Translations under genes and position numbers: made by a program
The notes under the pieces: model-generated
The model's database searches: none
What the model was told of the DNA's origin: nothing
The model's input: the letters and a program-made list of their open reading frames with translations, nothing else
Assembly (NCBI RefSeq): GCF_001689125.2
Contig: NZ_CP015405.2
Location: 4,924,501 to 4,988,500 of the forward strand
Direction of reading: 5' to 3'
DNA from: Blautia pseudococcoides
Lineage (GTDB): Bacteria > Bacillota > Clostridia > Lachnospirales > Lachnospiraceae
Length of the DNA: 64,000 nt
Part shown: piece after piece, positions 1 to 9,097 of the stretch
How the letters are laid out: each line of letters starts with the position of its first letter
Numbering within the stretch: the first letter of the stretch is position 1

Positions 1-42
1 TGCGTAATCTTTTGAAGCTGGTATGGGGAATTGATATATTGT

Positions 43-83
43 AAAAGCGTCCGGCATGGGAGCAGGCTCCGGTCAGACGCTTT
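43..83 (-). terminator. Intrinsic terminator of the DUF4190-like gene
   Basis: An AAAGCGTC/GACGCTTT inverted repeat with an additional CGG/CCG pairing is followed on the minus strand by TTTT. It lies just past the stop of the minus-strand membrane protein gene. Confidence 0.7.
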
Positions 84-92
84 CATAAACAT

Positions 93-695
93 TTAGATAA
101 ATTTATCACCCTCATCCGGTGCGGGATAATAGTGATCCTGTCCACCGTCATTGTGATCCGGCCGGTCCGGATTTTCATAGTCATGATCATTATCCTGACC
201 GTAGGGGGAAGTGATGCCGCTGCCGGAACCACTGCCTGGGTTTGTATTACGGTACAGGTAATCCTGCAGGAAATCATAAATGTCATCTTCCGTGTATTCT
301 TCAGGATGTGTCAGTATATGCAGATACTGGCTGAAAAACGTACGCCCCTCACTGGTGGAGAGCATGGTGGAAGTAAAGAACAGGACAATCGCCGCCACAA
401 TGGCGATTCCAGCGGAGGAAAGTGCCATGCCGGCTTTGGCATTGCCGGGGCGGGCATAGGTTCCCTTTGATATAATGCCGAACAGAAGGCCAAGCCCTCC
501 GAATAAAAGTGCCAAAGGCGGAAAACAGCACATGGACACAAGGGAAAGGATTCCCATTGTAAGGGCAGCGGAAGCAAATCCGGGACTGCCTTCATAGATG
601 TGTTCTGCCGGCGGTTCCGGATAGATGACGGGACCCTGCGGGGGCTCCTGCCCATATCCCATCTCCTGGTTATTCTCATCATAAGGATCATTCAT
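93..695 (-). CDS. DUF4190-like small membrane protein
   Basis: This 200-residue protein has a proline-rich acidic N-terminus (about 1-35). A hydrophobic block at about 38-78 has the Gly-rich look of DUF4190 proteins (ALTMGILSLVSMCCFPP, then GGLGLLFGIISKG), and a further membrane helix spans about 92-112. A tail rich in Gly/Ser, Asp and His follows. The Met at 695 was chosen because GAGG sits 9 nt upstream; a longer reading to 725 has no ribosome site. The function is unknown; such proteins are usually annotated only as DUF4190. It is single and divergent from the regulator at 907. Confidence 0.75.
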   Translation of the reverse strand: MNDPYDENNQEMGYGQEPPQGPVIYPEPPAEHIYEGSPGFASAALTMGILSLVSMCCFPPLALLFGGLGLLFGIISKGTYARPGNAKAGMALSSAGIAIVAAIVLFFTSTMLSTSEGRTFFSQYLHILTHPEEYTEDDIYDFLQDYLYRNTNPGSGSGSGITSPYGQDNDHDYENPDRPDHNDGGQDHYYPAPDEGDKFI

Positions 696-906
696 AAAGT
701 CAAACCTCATTTCATGTATTTTCAATTATATAAGTATATTTTTCTCGTTTGTCAAACTACATTCTATCATGGATAGGAAAATAGGGCAAGACTGGAAAAT
801 ATAAGGGGTAGTCACAAATAGGATATAAAAGGGCATAGAGAAACAATTTACAATTGAACATGGAACTATCCAATACGTGAAACTTAAAGTGAGGAATGGA
901 TGAACC

Positions 907-1620
907 ATGAGCAATGCTTATGATAAAATGTTAAATCGGTTAAATGCGTACAGGCAGATGCAGAACATGAGCCAGGAGAACATGGGCAGTGTCATGGGGA
1001 TTACGCAGAGCCATTACAGCAAGCTGGAGAAGGGGAAAAAGATCATCTCCGGTGAGGAGCTGTATAATCTGAAAAAGAACAATATAGATGTGGATTACCT
1101 GATCTCAGGGTGCGGCAGCCTCCGAACGGTACTGGATGAACTGATGGAACAGTGCAGCAAAAAGAAGAGAGCAGAGCTGCTCCAGCTCATTGTCTGGACC
1201 GTACAGCAGGGCATGGAAGCTGCGCAGATAGCAGGGAGTGCGGCTGCGCTTTTTACCAGGGAGATCGAACTTCTCAGGTATCAGGTATTTCCTCATACCT
1301 CCAAGCGGACCATCTGGTACAAGATCCGTATGGCAAATGAAATGACCCAGAGTGAGATGGCAGATGTCCTGGACGTGAGTGTGAAGCGCTACAGGGAGAT
1401 TGAAAAGGGAAATACCAGGGCCAATGCGGAGGTAGTGGCTTCCCTCTATGAGAACCTGGGATACCTGCCGTCCATCATATTGGAAGAAGACGTAGTAAAT
1501 CTGTCCTGTCTGAATCATATATGGAAAGCTTTTGAAAAAGAACTGCAGGATGAACTGGAGGCATTTATCCGAAAAGGATGCGGACTTTGGGAATGTAGGC
1601 CGGGTGAGGGAGCTAAGTGA
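907..1620 (+). CDS. Regulator with two HTH (XRE) domains
   Basis: The 237-residue protein carries two Cro/C1-type helix-turn-helix units. The first spans about residues 10-65 (SQENMGSVMGITQSHYSKLE) and the second about 137-190 (TQSEMADVLDVSVKRYREIE). They are joined by a charged linker that could dimerise. The stop lies one base before the xylulokinase start, so the two genes are probably co-transcribed and this protein may control that unit. No ligand or enzyme domain is visible. The regulatory role is inferred only from the fold and position. Confidence 0.8.
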   Translation: MSNAYDKMLNRLNAYRQMQNMSQENMGSVMGITQSHYSKLEKGKKIISGEELYNLKKNNIDVDYLISGCGSLRTVLDELMEQCSKKKRAELLQLIVWTVQQGMEAAQIAGSAAALFTREIELLRYQVFPHTSKRTIWYKIRMANEMTQSEMADVLDVSVKRYREIEKGNTRANAEVVASLYENLGYLPSIILEEDVVNLSCLNHIWKAFEKELQDELEAFIRKGCGLWECRPGEGAK

Positions 1621-1621
1621 A

Positions 1622-3103
1622 ATGGAATATTATTGCGGAATAGATTTGGGGACATCAAGTGTGAAAGTTATGCTTTTGGGTGCTGACGGCGCGGTGCTGG
1701 GCACAGAGGCAGCAGGATATGACATGATAAAAAAAACACCCTGCGAGGCAGAGCAGGATATGGAATATCTTTGGCAGCAGACAAAAGAATGCATCAGGGC
1801 GCTGCTGGGAAAACACCCCGGGGCAGCGGCAGATATCCGGGGCATTAGTTTTTCAGGACAGATGCACGGTATGGCAGCAGTGGACAAAAACGGTAAGCCG
1901 GTGCGAAATGCTGTCATCTGGGCAGACCAGCGCTCCCAGGATGCCATTGGGCATATCTGGGACACCATATCCGGGGAGGAGTGGAACCGGATCACCTTAA
2001 ATACGCCCTGTACAGGGTTTCTCGTATCCTCCCTGCTCTGGATGCGGGAACATGAACCGGAGCGGTACGCAAAGACTGCAAAAGTCATGCTGCCGAAAGA
2101 TTATATCCGCTTTTGTATGTGCGGTGAGGCAGCCACGGATGTGACTGATGCCTCCTCCACAGGCATATTTGATGTGAAAAAGAGGCAGTGGGCCTGGGAA
2201 CTGATCGACAGGCTTGGCCTTGAGCGGGAAATATTTCCGGTCTGCGGGGAAGCTTTTGAAAGGGGAGGCAGTGTCAGTGCTTCCTGTTCAAAGGAAACAG
2301 GGATCATGGAGGGGACGCCTTTATTTCTGGGGGGCGGTGATTCCATGATGCAGCTGGCCGGAAACGGGATCATTAAGCCGGGAATCCTCTCCTGTAATAT
2401 TGGCACTGCCAGCCAGGTGGCCTGTGCCCTTGACAAACCGGTCTATGACACAAGATTCCGCACAAATACCTTCTGCCATACAGGCAGAGGGCTTTGGGAG
2501 ATACAGGGCTCCTCCCTGACCGGAGGTGTGGCTCTGAAGTGGCTCAGGGATAATATGCTTCATATGAGGGATTTTGAGGAGATGACGAACCTGGCAGGGA
2601 CAGCCCCTGCGGGAAGTGACGGACTCCTCTTTCTTCCATATCTGAGCGGAGAGCGCTGTCCCTGCAATGACCCTAATGCCCGGGGGATTTATTTTGGCAT
2701 GAGTCTGTACCACAGCCGGGAACATCTGATCCGAAGCACAATGGAGGGCGTTATTTTCGGGCTGAAGGAATCACTGGAGATATTTCAAGATATGGGAATC
2801 CATTTTGACAGGGTGATCGCATCCGGCGGCGGAGCCAGGGGACAGCTTTTCCGGGAGATACAGGCAGATGTATTTGAGGCGGAGATCCATACAGCAGGGG
2901 AGGCGGAACAGGCCTGTGTGGGAGCTGCCATGACGGCAGCCGTGGGCTGCGGTGCGTTTTCTTCCTATGAGGAGGCGTGCGGCGTGCTGCTTCGTCCGGG
3001 AACTGAGGTGACAGTCCCGGATAAAGAGCGGGTGAAGATTTACAGGGAAGGCTTTGCCCGTTTTATGGAGCTTTATCAGAGAAACAAAACGCTGTTTTCT
3101 TGA
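1622..3103 (+). CDS. xylB: Xylulokinase (FGGY family)
   Basis: A FGGY carbohydrate kinase of 493 residues that would phosphorylate D-xylulose to xylulose 5-phosphate for the pentose phosphate pathway. The N-terminal phosphate-binding GIDLGTSSVK is at 5-14, the substrate-side SGQMHGMAAV motif includes M81-H82-G83, and the likely catalytic base is D240 in GGGDSMMQ. A C-terminal ASGGGARG nucleotide motif is also present. The length matches the family. The ATG at 1622 gives the canonical N-terminus directly at the first beta strand; upstream in-frame codons overlap the regulator and were ignored. It fits the xylan and arabinan genes further along. Specificity for xylulose over related sugars is by motif resemblance only. 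Confidence 0.88.
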   Translation: MEYYCGIDLGTSSVKVMLLGADGAVLGTEAAGYDMIKKTPCEAEQDMEYLWQQTKECIRALLGKHPGAAADIRGISFSGQMHGMAAVDKNGKPVRNAVIWADQRSQDAIGHIWDTISGEEWNRITLNTPCTGFLVSSLLWMREHEPERYAKTAKVMLPKDYIRFCMCGEAATDVTDASSTGIFDVKKRQWAWELIDRLGLEREIFPVCGEAFERGGSVSASCSKETGIMEGTPLFLGGGDSMMQLAGNGIIKPGILSCNIGTASQVACALDKPVYDTRFRTNTFCHTGRGLWEIQGSSLTGGVALKWLRDNMLHMRDFEEMTNLAGTAPAGSDGLLFLPYLSGERCPCNDPNARGIYFGMSLYHSREHLIRSTMEGVIFGLKESLEIFQDMGIHFDRVIASGGGARGQLFREIQADVFEAEIHTAGEAEQACVGAAMTAAVGCGAFSSYEEACGVLLRPGTEVTVPDKERVKIYREGFARFMELYQRNKTLFS

Positions 3104-3170
3104 CAAATTCCTTTCCTATTGATAAGGTGTTATATGACAAACTTGAATGAAGGATAAAAGGAGAAACCCC

Positions 3171-5312
3171 ATGGATATCATTTTAACATTGACAGAAGAA
3201 TTAAAAGTGGAGAAGTGGCAGGTGGAAGCTGCCGTTAAACTGATAGATGAGGGAAATACCATACCGTTTATTTCCCGTTACCGTAAGGAAGCCACCGGTG
3301 CGCTGAACGACGAAGTGCTGAGAAATCTGTACGAACGCCTGAATTACCTGCGCAACCTGGAGGACAAGAAGACACAGGTGCTTGCCAGCATTGAGGAGCA
3401 GGGCAAGCTGACTGAGGAGCTGAAAAAGCAGATCCTGGCAGCCCAGACTCTGGTGGTTGTGGAAGATTTATATCGTCCGTATCGTCCGAAACGCCGTACA
3501 AGAGCCACTATCGCCAAGGAGAAGGGCCTGGAACCTCTGGCAGACATTATTCTGCTGCAGATGACGGACAAGTCTCTGGAGGAGGAAGCAAAGGCATTTC
3601 TGTCTGAGGAAAAAGATGTGGGGACAGTGGAGGATGCTATTGCAGGCGCAAAGGATATAGTGGCTGAGAGCATTTCCGATGAAGCGGACTACCGTATCCG
3701 TATCCGGGATATGACCGTGAAGAAGGGAAGGGTGATCTCTGCGGCCAAGAACCCGAAAGAGCAGTCTGTCTATGAGATGTATTACGAGTATGAGGAGCCC
3801 ATCGCAAAAGTGGCAGGCCACAGAGTCCTGGCCCTGAACCGGGGGGAGAAGGAAAAAATCCTGACCGTGAAAATAGAGGCGCCCACAGAGGATGTTATCC
3901 GTTACCTGGAAAAACAAGTGATCACCCGCAGCAATCCAAACACTACCCCTGTTTTGAAGGATGTGGTGGAGGACAGCTACAGCCGTCTGATCGGTCCTGC
4001 CATTGAGAGGGAAATCCGCAATGATATGACAGAGAAGGCGGAGGACGGTGCGATCAAGGTTTTCAAGAAGAACCTGGAACAGCTTCTTATGCAGCCTCCT
4101 ATTGTGGGACAGGTGGTTCTCGGATGGGACCCGGCTTTCCGTACCGGCTGTAAGCTGGCTGTGGTAGACCCCACTGGAAAGGTGCTGGATACGGTGGTGG
4201 TTTATCCTACAGCGCCCACTACACCGGCTAAGATCGCGGCTGCAAAAGAAACTTTGAAAAAGCTGATCAAAAAATACGGTATCACTCTGATCTCTCTTGG
4301 CAACGGAACCGCTTCCAGGGAATCGGAGCAGGTGATCGTAGAGCTTTTAAAAGAAATTCCGGAGAAGGTGCATTATGTTATCACCAATGAGGCCGGAGCT
4401 TCCGTATACTCTGCAAGTAAACTTGCCACAGAGGAATTCCCCAACTTTGATGTGGGGCAAAGAAGCGCGGCATCCATAGCAAGACGTCTCCAGGACCCAT
4501 TGGCAGAGCTGGTTAAGATTGACCCGAAATCCATCGGAGTGGGCCAGTATCAGCATGACATGAACCAGAAGAAGCTGGGGGAAGCCCTGTCAGGCGTGGT
4601 GGAGGACTGTGTGAATAAGGTTGGTGTGGATCTGAACACGGCCTCTGTCTCTCTTTTGGAGTATGTGTCAGGGGTCAGCAAGGCCATTGCGAAGAACATA
4701 GTAACCTACCGGGAGGAAAACGGACGCTTTGAGGACAGAAAACAGCTTTTGAAAGTGGCAAAGCTGGGACCGAAGGCCTTTGAGCAGTGTGCGGGCTTCC
4801 TGCGCATCACAGGCGGTAAAAATCCCCTGGATGCCACCAGTGTCCATCCCGAAAGCTATGTGGCTGCTGAAAAATTCCTGGACAGTATGGGAATGAAGCC
4901 TGTGGATATCTTTGGCGGCAATGCGGTATATTATGTGAAGGACTACAAAAAGATGGCAGAGAAGCTGGGTGTGGGGGAGATGACTCTGAGGGATATTGTA
5001 AAAGAACTCACCAAACCCGGCCGTGATCCCAGGGAGGAGATGCCCAAACCGGTGCTGCGCACGGATGTCCTGGATATGAAGGACTTAAAAGAGGGCATGG
5101 TTCTCAAAGGAACCGTGAGAAATGTCATTGATTTCGGAGCATTTGTGGATATCGGTGTGCATCAGGACGGCCTGGTGCATATTTCCCAGATGACAGAACG
5201 GTTTATCAAACATCCCCTGGAGGCCGTCAGCGTCGGTGACGTTGTGGATGTGAAGGTACTCAGTGTGGATTTGAATAAGAAGAGGATCTCTCTTACTATG
5301 AAAGGTATCTAA
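3171..5312 (+). CDS. tex: Tex-family RNA-binding transcription accessory protein
   Basis: The 713-residue protein has the full Tex architecture: an N-terminal helical HTH-like region (ISRYRKEATGALND), a central YqgF/RNase H-like fold (VLGWDPAFRTGCKLAVVD), tandem helix-hairpin-helix elements (NTASVSLLEYVSGVS...AKNIVTYREENG), and a C-terminal S1 domain (GMVLKGTVRNVIDFGAFVDI). Tex binds nucleic acid and acts in transcription and RNA metabolism in the cytoplasm. ATG 3171 was chosen for the AGGAG 7 nt upstream rather than ATG 3147. It is followed 24 nt later by the aminopeptidase gene, probably in one transcript. Confidence 0.93.
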   Translation: MDIILTLTEELKVEKWQVEAAVKLIDEGNTIPFISRYRKEATGALNDEVLRNLYERLNYLRNLEDKKTQVLASIEEQGKLTEELKKQILAAQTLVVVEDLYRPYRPKRRTRATIAKEKGLEPLADIILLQMTDKSLEEEAKAFLSEEKDVGTVEDAIAGAKDIVAESISDEADYRIRIRDMTVKKGRVISAAKNPKEQSVYEMYYEYEEPIAKVAGHRVLALNRGEKEKILTVKIEAPTEDVIRYLEKQVITRSNPNTTPVLKDVVEDSYSRLIGPAIEREIRNDMTEKAEDGAIKVFKKNLEQLLMQPPIVGQVVLGWDPAFRTGCKLAVVDPTGKVLDTVVVYPTAPTTPAKIAAAKETLKKLIKKYGITLISLGNGTASRESEQVIVELLKEIPEKVHYVITNEAGASVYSASKLATEEFPNFDVGQRSAASIARRLQDPLAELVKIDPKSIGVGQYQHDMNQKKLGEALSGVVEDCVNKVGVDLNTASVSLLEYVSGVSKAIAKNIVTYREENGRFEDRKQLLKVAKLGPKAFEQCAGFLRITGGKNPLDATSVHPESYVAAEKFLDSMGMKPVDIFGGNAVYYVKDYKKMAEKLGVGEMTLRDIVKELTKPGRDPREEMPKPVLRTDVLDMKDLKEGMVLKGTVRNVIDFGAFVDIGVHQDGLVHISQMTERFIKHPLEAVSVGDVVDVKVLSVDLNKKRISLTMKGI

Positions 5313-5336
5313 GGATACGGAAAGGAAGGGTCGGGA

Positions 5337-7142
5337 ATGAATGTAAACAGAGTAAGGATTGAGAAGCTGCAGGAAGAGATGAAAGCATTAGGCATGGACA
5401 TGTACCTTGTGCCAACTGCGGATTTTCACCAGTCAGAGTATGTGGGGGCGTATTTCAAGGTACGCGCCTGGCTGTCAGGATTCACCGGTTCCGCGGGAAC
5501 CCTGGTGGTGACAAGAGACAGCGCTTATCTCTGGACGGACGGGCGGTATTTTATCCAGGCAGGAAAAGAGCTGGAGGACACAGGTGTTACCCTGATGAAA
5601 ATGAGGGAAGAGGGAGTCCCCACAGTGGACGAGTTTCTTAAGGAAAATATTCCGGCAGGCGGCTGCCTGGGATGTGACGGCAGAACCATCAGTATCAGCC
5701 AGGGAAAGGCCTATGCAGATATGATGGAAAAGAAGCAGGGCCGTTTTCTGTGCCAGGACGACCTGGGCGGGAAAATCTGGGATGACAGGCCTATGATGTC
5801 ACGGGAGCAGGCCTTTCTTGTGGATGTGAAATATGTAGGCAGATCCAGAGAAGAGAAGCTGGCAGATGTCCGCAGGACCATGAAAGAGAACGGGGCCAAT
5901 ACCCATCTGCTTTCCAGCCTGGATGACATTGCCTGGCTGCTGAACATCAGAGGCAATGATATTGAGTGCAATCCTGTTATCCTATCCTATGTGATCCTTA
6001 CCGAGCAGGACGTATTCTTTTATGTACAGGAGGAAGCCGTATCCCCGGCAGTCAGGGAAGAGCTTGAGAAGGCCGGGATCACCATCCTTTCATATTTCCG
6101 GGTATATGAGGACGTGAAAAAATTTAAGGATGAGGATACCGTTCTGCTGGATGAATCGGTGGTCAATTATGCTCTGTTTGAAAAGATACCGGGCAGTGTT
6201 AAGAAGGTGGACGGTATTAACCCTTCCAAACCCATGAAGGCCATGAAGAACCGGGTGGAGAGGGAAAATGTGCGCACAGCCCACATAAAGGATGCAAAGG
6301 CTATGTGCCGGTTTATATACTGGCTGAAGCAGAATGTGGGAAAAGAGGAGATAACAGAGTACAGCGCTGCAGAGAAAAGCTATGAACTGCGTGCCCAGGA
6401 CCCTGATTTCCTGGATCTGAGCTTTGGAACCATCTGCGCCTACGGACCGAATGCGGCGATGTGCCATTATGCACCTGCCAAAGACGACTGCGCCAAAGTG
6501 GAGCCGGAAGGATTCTTTCTCATTGATTCCGGCGGACAGTATTGGCAGGGGACTACAGATATCACCAGAACCATTGCGGTTGGTGAGCTGACACAGGAAC
6601 AAAAAGAACATTTCACACTGGTGCTCAAGGGAAACATCCGTCTGGCAACTGCAAAGTTTATGTATGGAATGGGCGGAGCGCATCTGGATTGCCTGGCAAG
6701 AGGCCCGCTGTGGGAGAGAGGCCTTGATTTCAACCACGGTACAGGACACGGTGTGGGATTCCTTCTGAACGTACACGAGGGACCCCAGAATATTAATTGG
6801 AACAGCGCGGTCCGTCCGGGCGGCTATGTGCCTCTGGAGGAGGGTGTGCTGATTTCCGACGAACCGGGACTTTACCTGGAAGGCAGATACGGAATCCGCT
6901 GCGAGAATCTGCTCATGTGCCGAAAAGGTGAGAAAAATGCCTACGGCCAGTTCATGGAATTTGAGGTTGTGACCCTGGTTCCCTTCGAGCGGGAGGCTAT
7001 CCTGCCGGAACTGCTTGGAGAAGAAGAACTCAAATGGCTCAATGCTTATCACAAACACGTGTATGAAACCATAGCACCTCTTCTGGAAAACCAGGAGGAG
7101 CGTGAGTGGCTTTGGGAGGCTACGGCTGAGATTAAGCTGTAA
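5337..7142 (+). CDS. pepP: Xaa-Pro aminopeptidase (aminopeptidase P, M24B)
   Basis: This 601-residue cytosolic metallopeptidase of the three-domain type removes an N-terminal residue preceding proline. Two creatinase-like N-terminal domains (about 1-310) precede a pita-bread catalytic domain. The five expected metal ligands are visible: D397 and D408 (LIDSGGQYWQGTTDIT), H471 (GTGHGVGF), E509 (SDEPGLY) and E543 (MEFEVV). There is no signal peptide. The length equals the long eukaryote-like form (about 600 aa) common in Clostridia. The ATG at 5337 has GGAAGGG upstream. A strong terminator follows at 7178. Confidence 0.92.
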   Translation: MNVNRVRIEKLQEEMKALGMDMYLVPTADFHQSEYVGAYFKVRAWLSGFTGSAGTLVVTRDSAYLWTDGRYFIQAGKELEDTGVTLMKMREEGVPTVDEFLKENIPAGGCLGCDGRTISISQGKAYADMMEKKQGRFLCQDDLGGKIWDDRPMMSREQAFLVDVKYVGRSREEKLADVRRTMKENGANTHLLSSLDDIAWLLNIRGNDIECNPVILSYVILTEQDVFFYVQEEAVSPAVREELEKAGITILSYFRVYEDVKKFKDEDTVLLDESVVNYALFEKIPGSVKKVDGINPSKPMKAMKNRVERENVRTAHIKDAKAMCRFIYWLKQNVGKEEITEYSAAEKSYELRAQDPDFLDLSFGTICAYGPNAAMCHYAPAKDDCAKVEPEGFFLIDSGGQYWQGTTDITRTIAVGELTQEQKEHFTLVLKGNIRLATAKFMYGMGGAHLDCLARGPLWERGLDFNHGTGHGVGFLLNVHEGPQNINWNSAVRPGGYVPLEEGVLISDEPGLYLEGRYGIRCENLLMCRKGEKNAYGQFMEFEVVTLVPFEREAILPELLGEEELKWLNAYHKHVYETIAPLLENQEEREWLWEATAEIKL

Positions 7143-7177
7143 TTTCTGCAGTTATCAGTAGGATCATCATATAATAA

Positions 7178-7223
7178 CGCTTATATCTGTACTTAGTTAT
7201 GGATATAAGCGCTTTTTATTTTT
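7178..7223 (+). terminator. Intrinsic terminator after pepP
   Basis: Perfect 10-bp arms (CGCTTATATC and GATATAAGCG, 7178-7187 and 7202-7211) are followed by CTTTTTATTTTT. The remaining 7224-7427 has no gene that I can support and presumably holds the promoter of the lipoprotein operon. Confidence 0.85.
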
Positions 7224-7439
7224 GACACTGATATTGTTCACAGATCCTCCTGCTGACAGCGGCAAAATATAACAATTCGGATGTCTGATCCGCTGCGGCA
7301 AAGTCCCTGTTATGAAAAAACAATTTGGGAATAGCATTGTCAATGTAGTGCCTGCAATGATAAAATAAAAGCAGAGGATTTCGGTAACAGTCCGGGGGTC
7401 TGAACGGTTACGGATTTGGTGACATAAATGGAGGAAAAG

Positions 7440-9083
7440 ATGAAGATACGAGAGATGATATTGCTCACCCTCACAGCAGGGGCCTTGCTGCTCGCAGGAT
7501 GCAGTGTGGTGCGGGACAAAACAGATCATGAGGAGAAAGAGCCATATGTGACCGCTTCCCTGTTCTGCGATGTAAATTTCTGGGAACCGCCCTCCTGGAG
7601 CACGGAGGAGGGAACCATTACCGGGGATATTACCGGGAAGACCGGCCTGGCCCTGGATATTACCGTACCGCCGCAGAACGCGGATGCGCAGCTCAGCCTT
7701 ATGCTGCTCAATGATGAACTGCCGGATATTATTTCACTCACAGATGAGACGACCATCAGCCAGCTTATCACATCCGGAAAGGTATGGGACCTGGATGAGT
7801 TTTTAAAACGGTATTGCCCGGATTCCCATCTTCTGACATCCTTCCCGGAGGATATTAAAAGAGAGCTGATAAAGCGGGACGGCGGCTGGTATGCTTATCC
7901 CTCCCATATGAATTCCCAGGATTCCAGGAAGATCTGGAAGCCCAGTTCTAAGTTCTATGAGGACTGGAACAATAACAGTGACAACAATACGATCATATGG
8001 AACAGGGAGCTGCTGGAAAAAGCAGGGCTGGCCATTGCGGATGTGCAGACAGAAAAACAGGTCCTTGCTGCCTGGGAACAGGTAAAAAATATGCACCTGG
8101 ATGTAGGCGGGGAGGCAGTGATCCCTCTCTTGGTGGATGGTAAGGGATATATTGACCCTACCGTGAAATTTTTGGAATACACCTTTGGCGCGGAACGAGT
8201 AGATGAGAACGGGAACTACCGGGATATCCTTCTGCAGCCGGAGTCAAAACACGCACTCTTGTTTTTAAATGAGGCTATACGGAAAGGCTACGCGTCCCCG
8301 GAACAGCTCACCTATGAAAACGCCAAGATAAAGACCCTGATGGCCAAGGGAAATGTATTGTGTTTTATTGGCAATGTGGCCAACAGCGGGATAGATTACA
8401 CAAAATGGGTCTCCTCTGGCCCCGTCTTTTCCTCAGGCGGGGAGACGCCGGTCCTTGGGAAAAATCTGAGGGCACCCACAGGCTGGCTGGGAACATTTAT
8501 CTCAAAGGACTGCAGCAATCCCAGGAAGGTTGCGTCCTGGCTGGACTATATGACCAGTAATGACGGTCTTTTATTTTGGAGCTTTGGATATGAGGGAAGT
8601 GATTATTGTCTGGATGACCGGGGATATGTGTTGCAGACAGAGAAGGGTGAGAAAGCGTCCCTGGATTACGGGCAGACCGGGCAGGGGGCATGGTGGATGT
8701 TTGATAATTTTTCCTGGGAGAGAAGCGTGCTGCCGGAACCGGAAAAGGGCAGCAGCACAGCGGCGGAAAAGGATATATTCACAGCGTACGGCGGCCACGG
8801 GAGTACGGTCAGCTATGATGAATCCCTGCTTCCGTTGACAGCGGAAGATATTCCGCCGGAAAGTGAGGAAGGCATTCTGGATGCGCGGATAAAGGAATAT
8901 GAAAAGGAACAGATCCCCAGGATCATATTGGCGGAAAGCAGGGAGGAAGCCGAATCCAGGTACACGGAGATGACAGAAACCTTGAAAAAAATAGGAATTG
9001 AAAGTCTGGATGCCTATAAGAATGAGATTTACCAGAAAAACTGCAGGGAATACGGCGTAAGCATAGAGAAAATAAATAAATGA
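7440..9083 (+). CDS. Extracellular solute-binding lipoprotein (sugar ABC importer type)
   Basis: The 547-residue product begins with a lipoprotein signal ending in LLAGC (lipidated Cys about residue 21), so it would sit on the outer face of the membrane. The body has the layout of LplA/YtcQ-type family 1 oligosaccharide-binding proteins, including GKVWDLDEFLKRY and late Trp-rich segments. ATG 7440 is preferred because GGAGG lies 5 nt upstream; ATG 7428 contains that site. It is followed 14 nt later by a YesM-type kinase and then a YesN-type regulator, but by no permeases, so it must share a transporter or act as a sensor partner for the kinase. The ligand is unknown. Confidence 0.85.
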   Translation: MKIREMILLTLTAGALLLAGCSVVRDKTDHEEKEPYVTASLFCDVNFWEPPSWSTEEGTITGDITGKTGLALDITVPPQNADAQLSLMLLNDELPDIISLTDETTISQLITSGKVWDLDEFLKRYCPDSHLLTSFPEDIKRELIKRDGGWYAYPSHMNSQDSRKIWKPSSKFYEDWNNNSDNNTIIWNRELLEKAGLAIADVQTEKQVLAAWEQVKNMHLDVGGEAVIPLLVDGKGYIDPTVKFLEYTFGAERVDENGNYRDILLQPESKHALLFLNEAIRKGYASPEQLTYENAKIKTLMAKGNVLCFIGNVANSGIDYTKWVSSGPVFSSGGETPVLGKNLRAPTGWLGTFISKDCSNPRKVASWLDYMTSNDGLLFWSFGYEGSDYCLDDRGYVLQTEKGEKASLDYGQTGQGAWWMFDNFSWERSVLPEPEKGSSTAAEKDIFTAYGGHGSTVSYDESLLPLTAEDIPPESEEGILDARIKEYEKEQIPRIILAESREEAESRYTEMTETLKKIGIESLDAYKNEIYQKNCREYGVSIEKINK

Positions 9084-9097
9084 GGGAGAGGACGGCA

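Noticed and set aside
6090..7058. 322-codon antisense frame within pepP
   Set aside because: It lies opposite the metal-binding domain of aminopeptidase P and has no ribosome site or recognisable domain.
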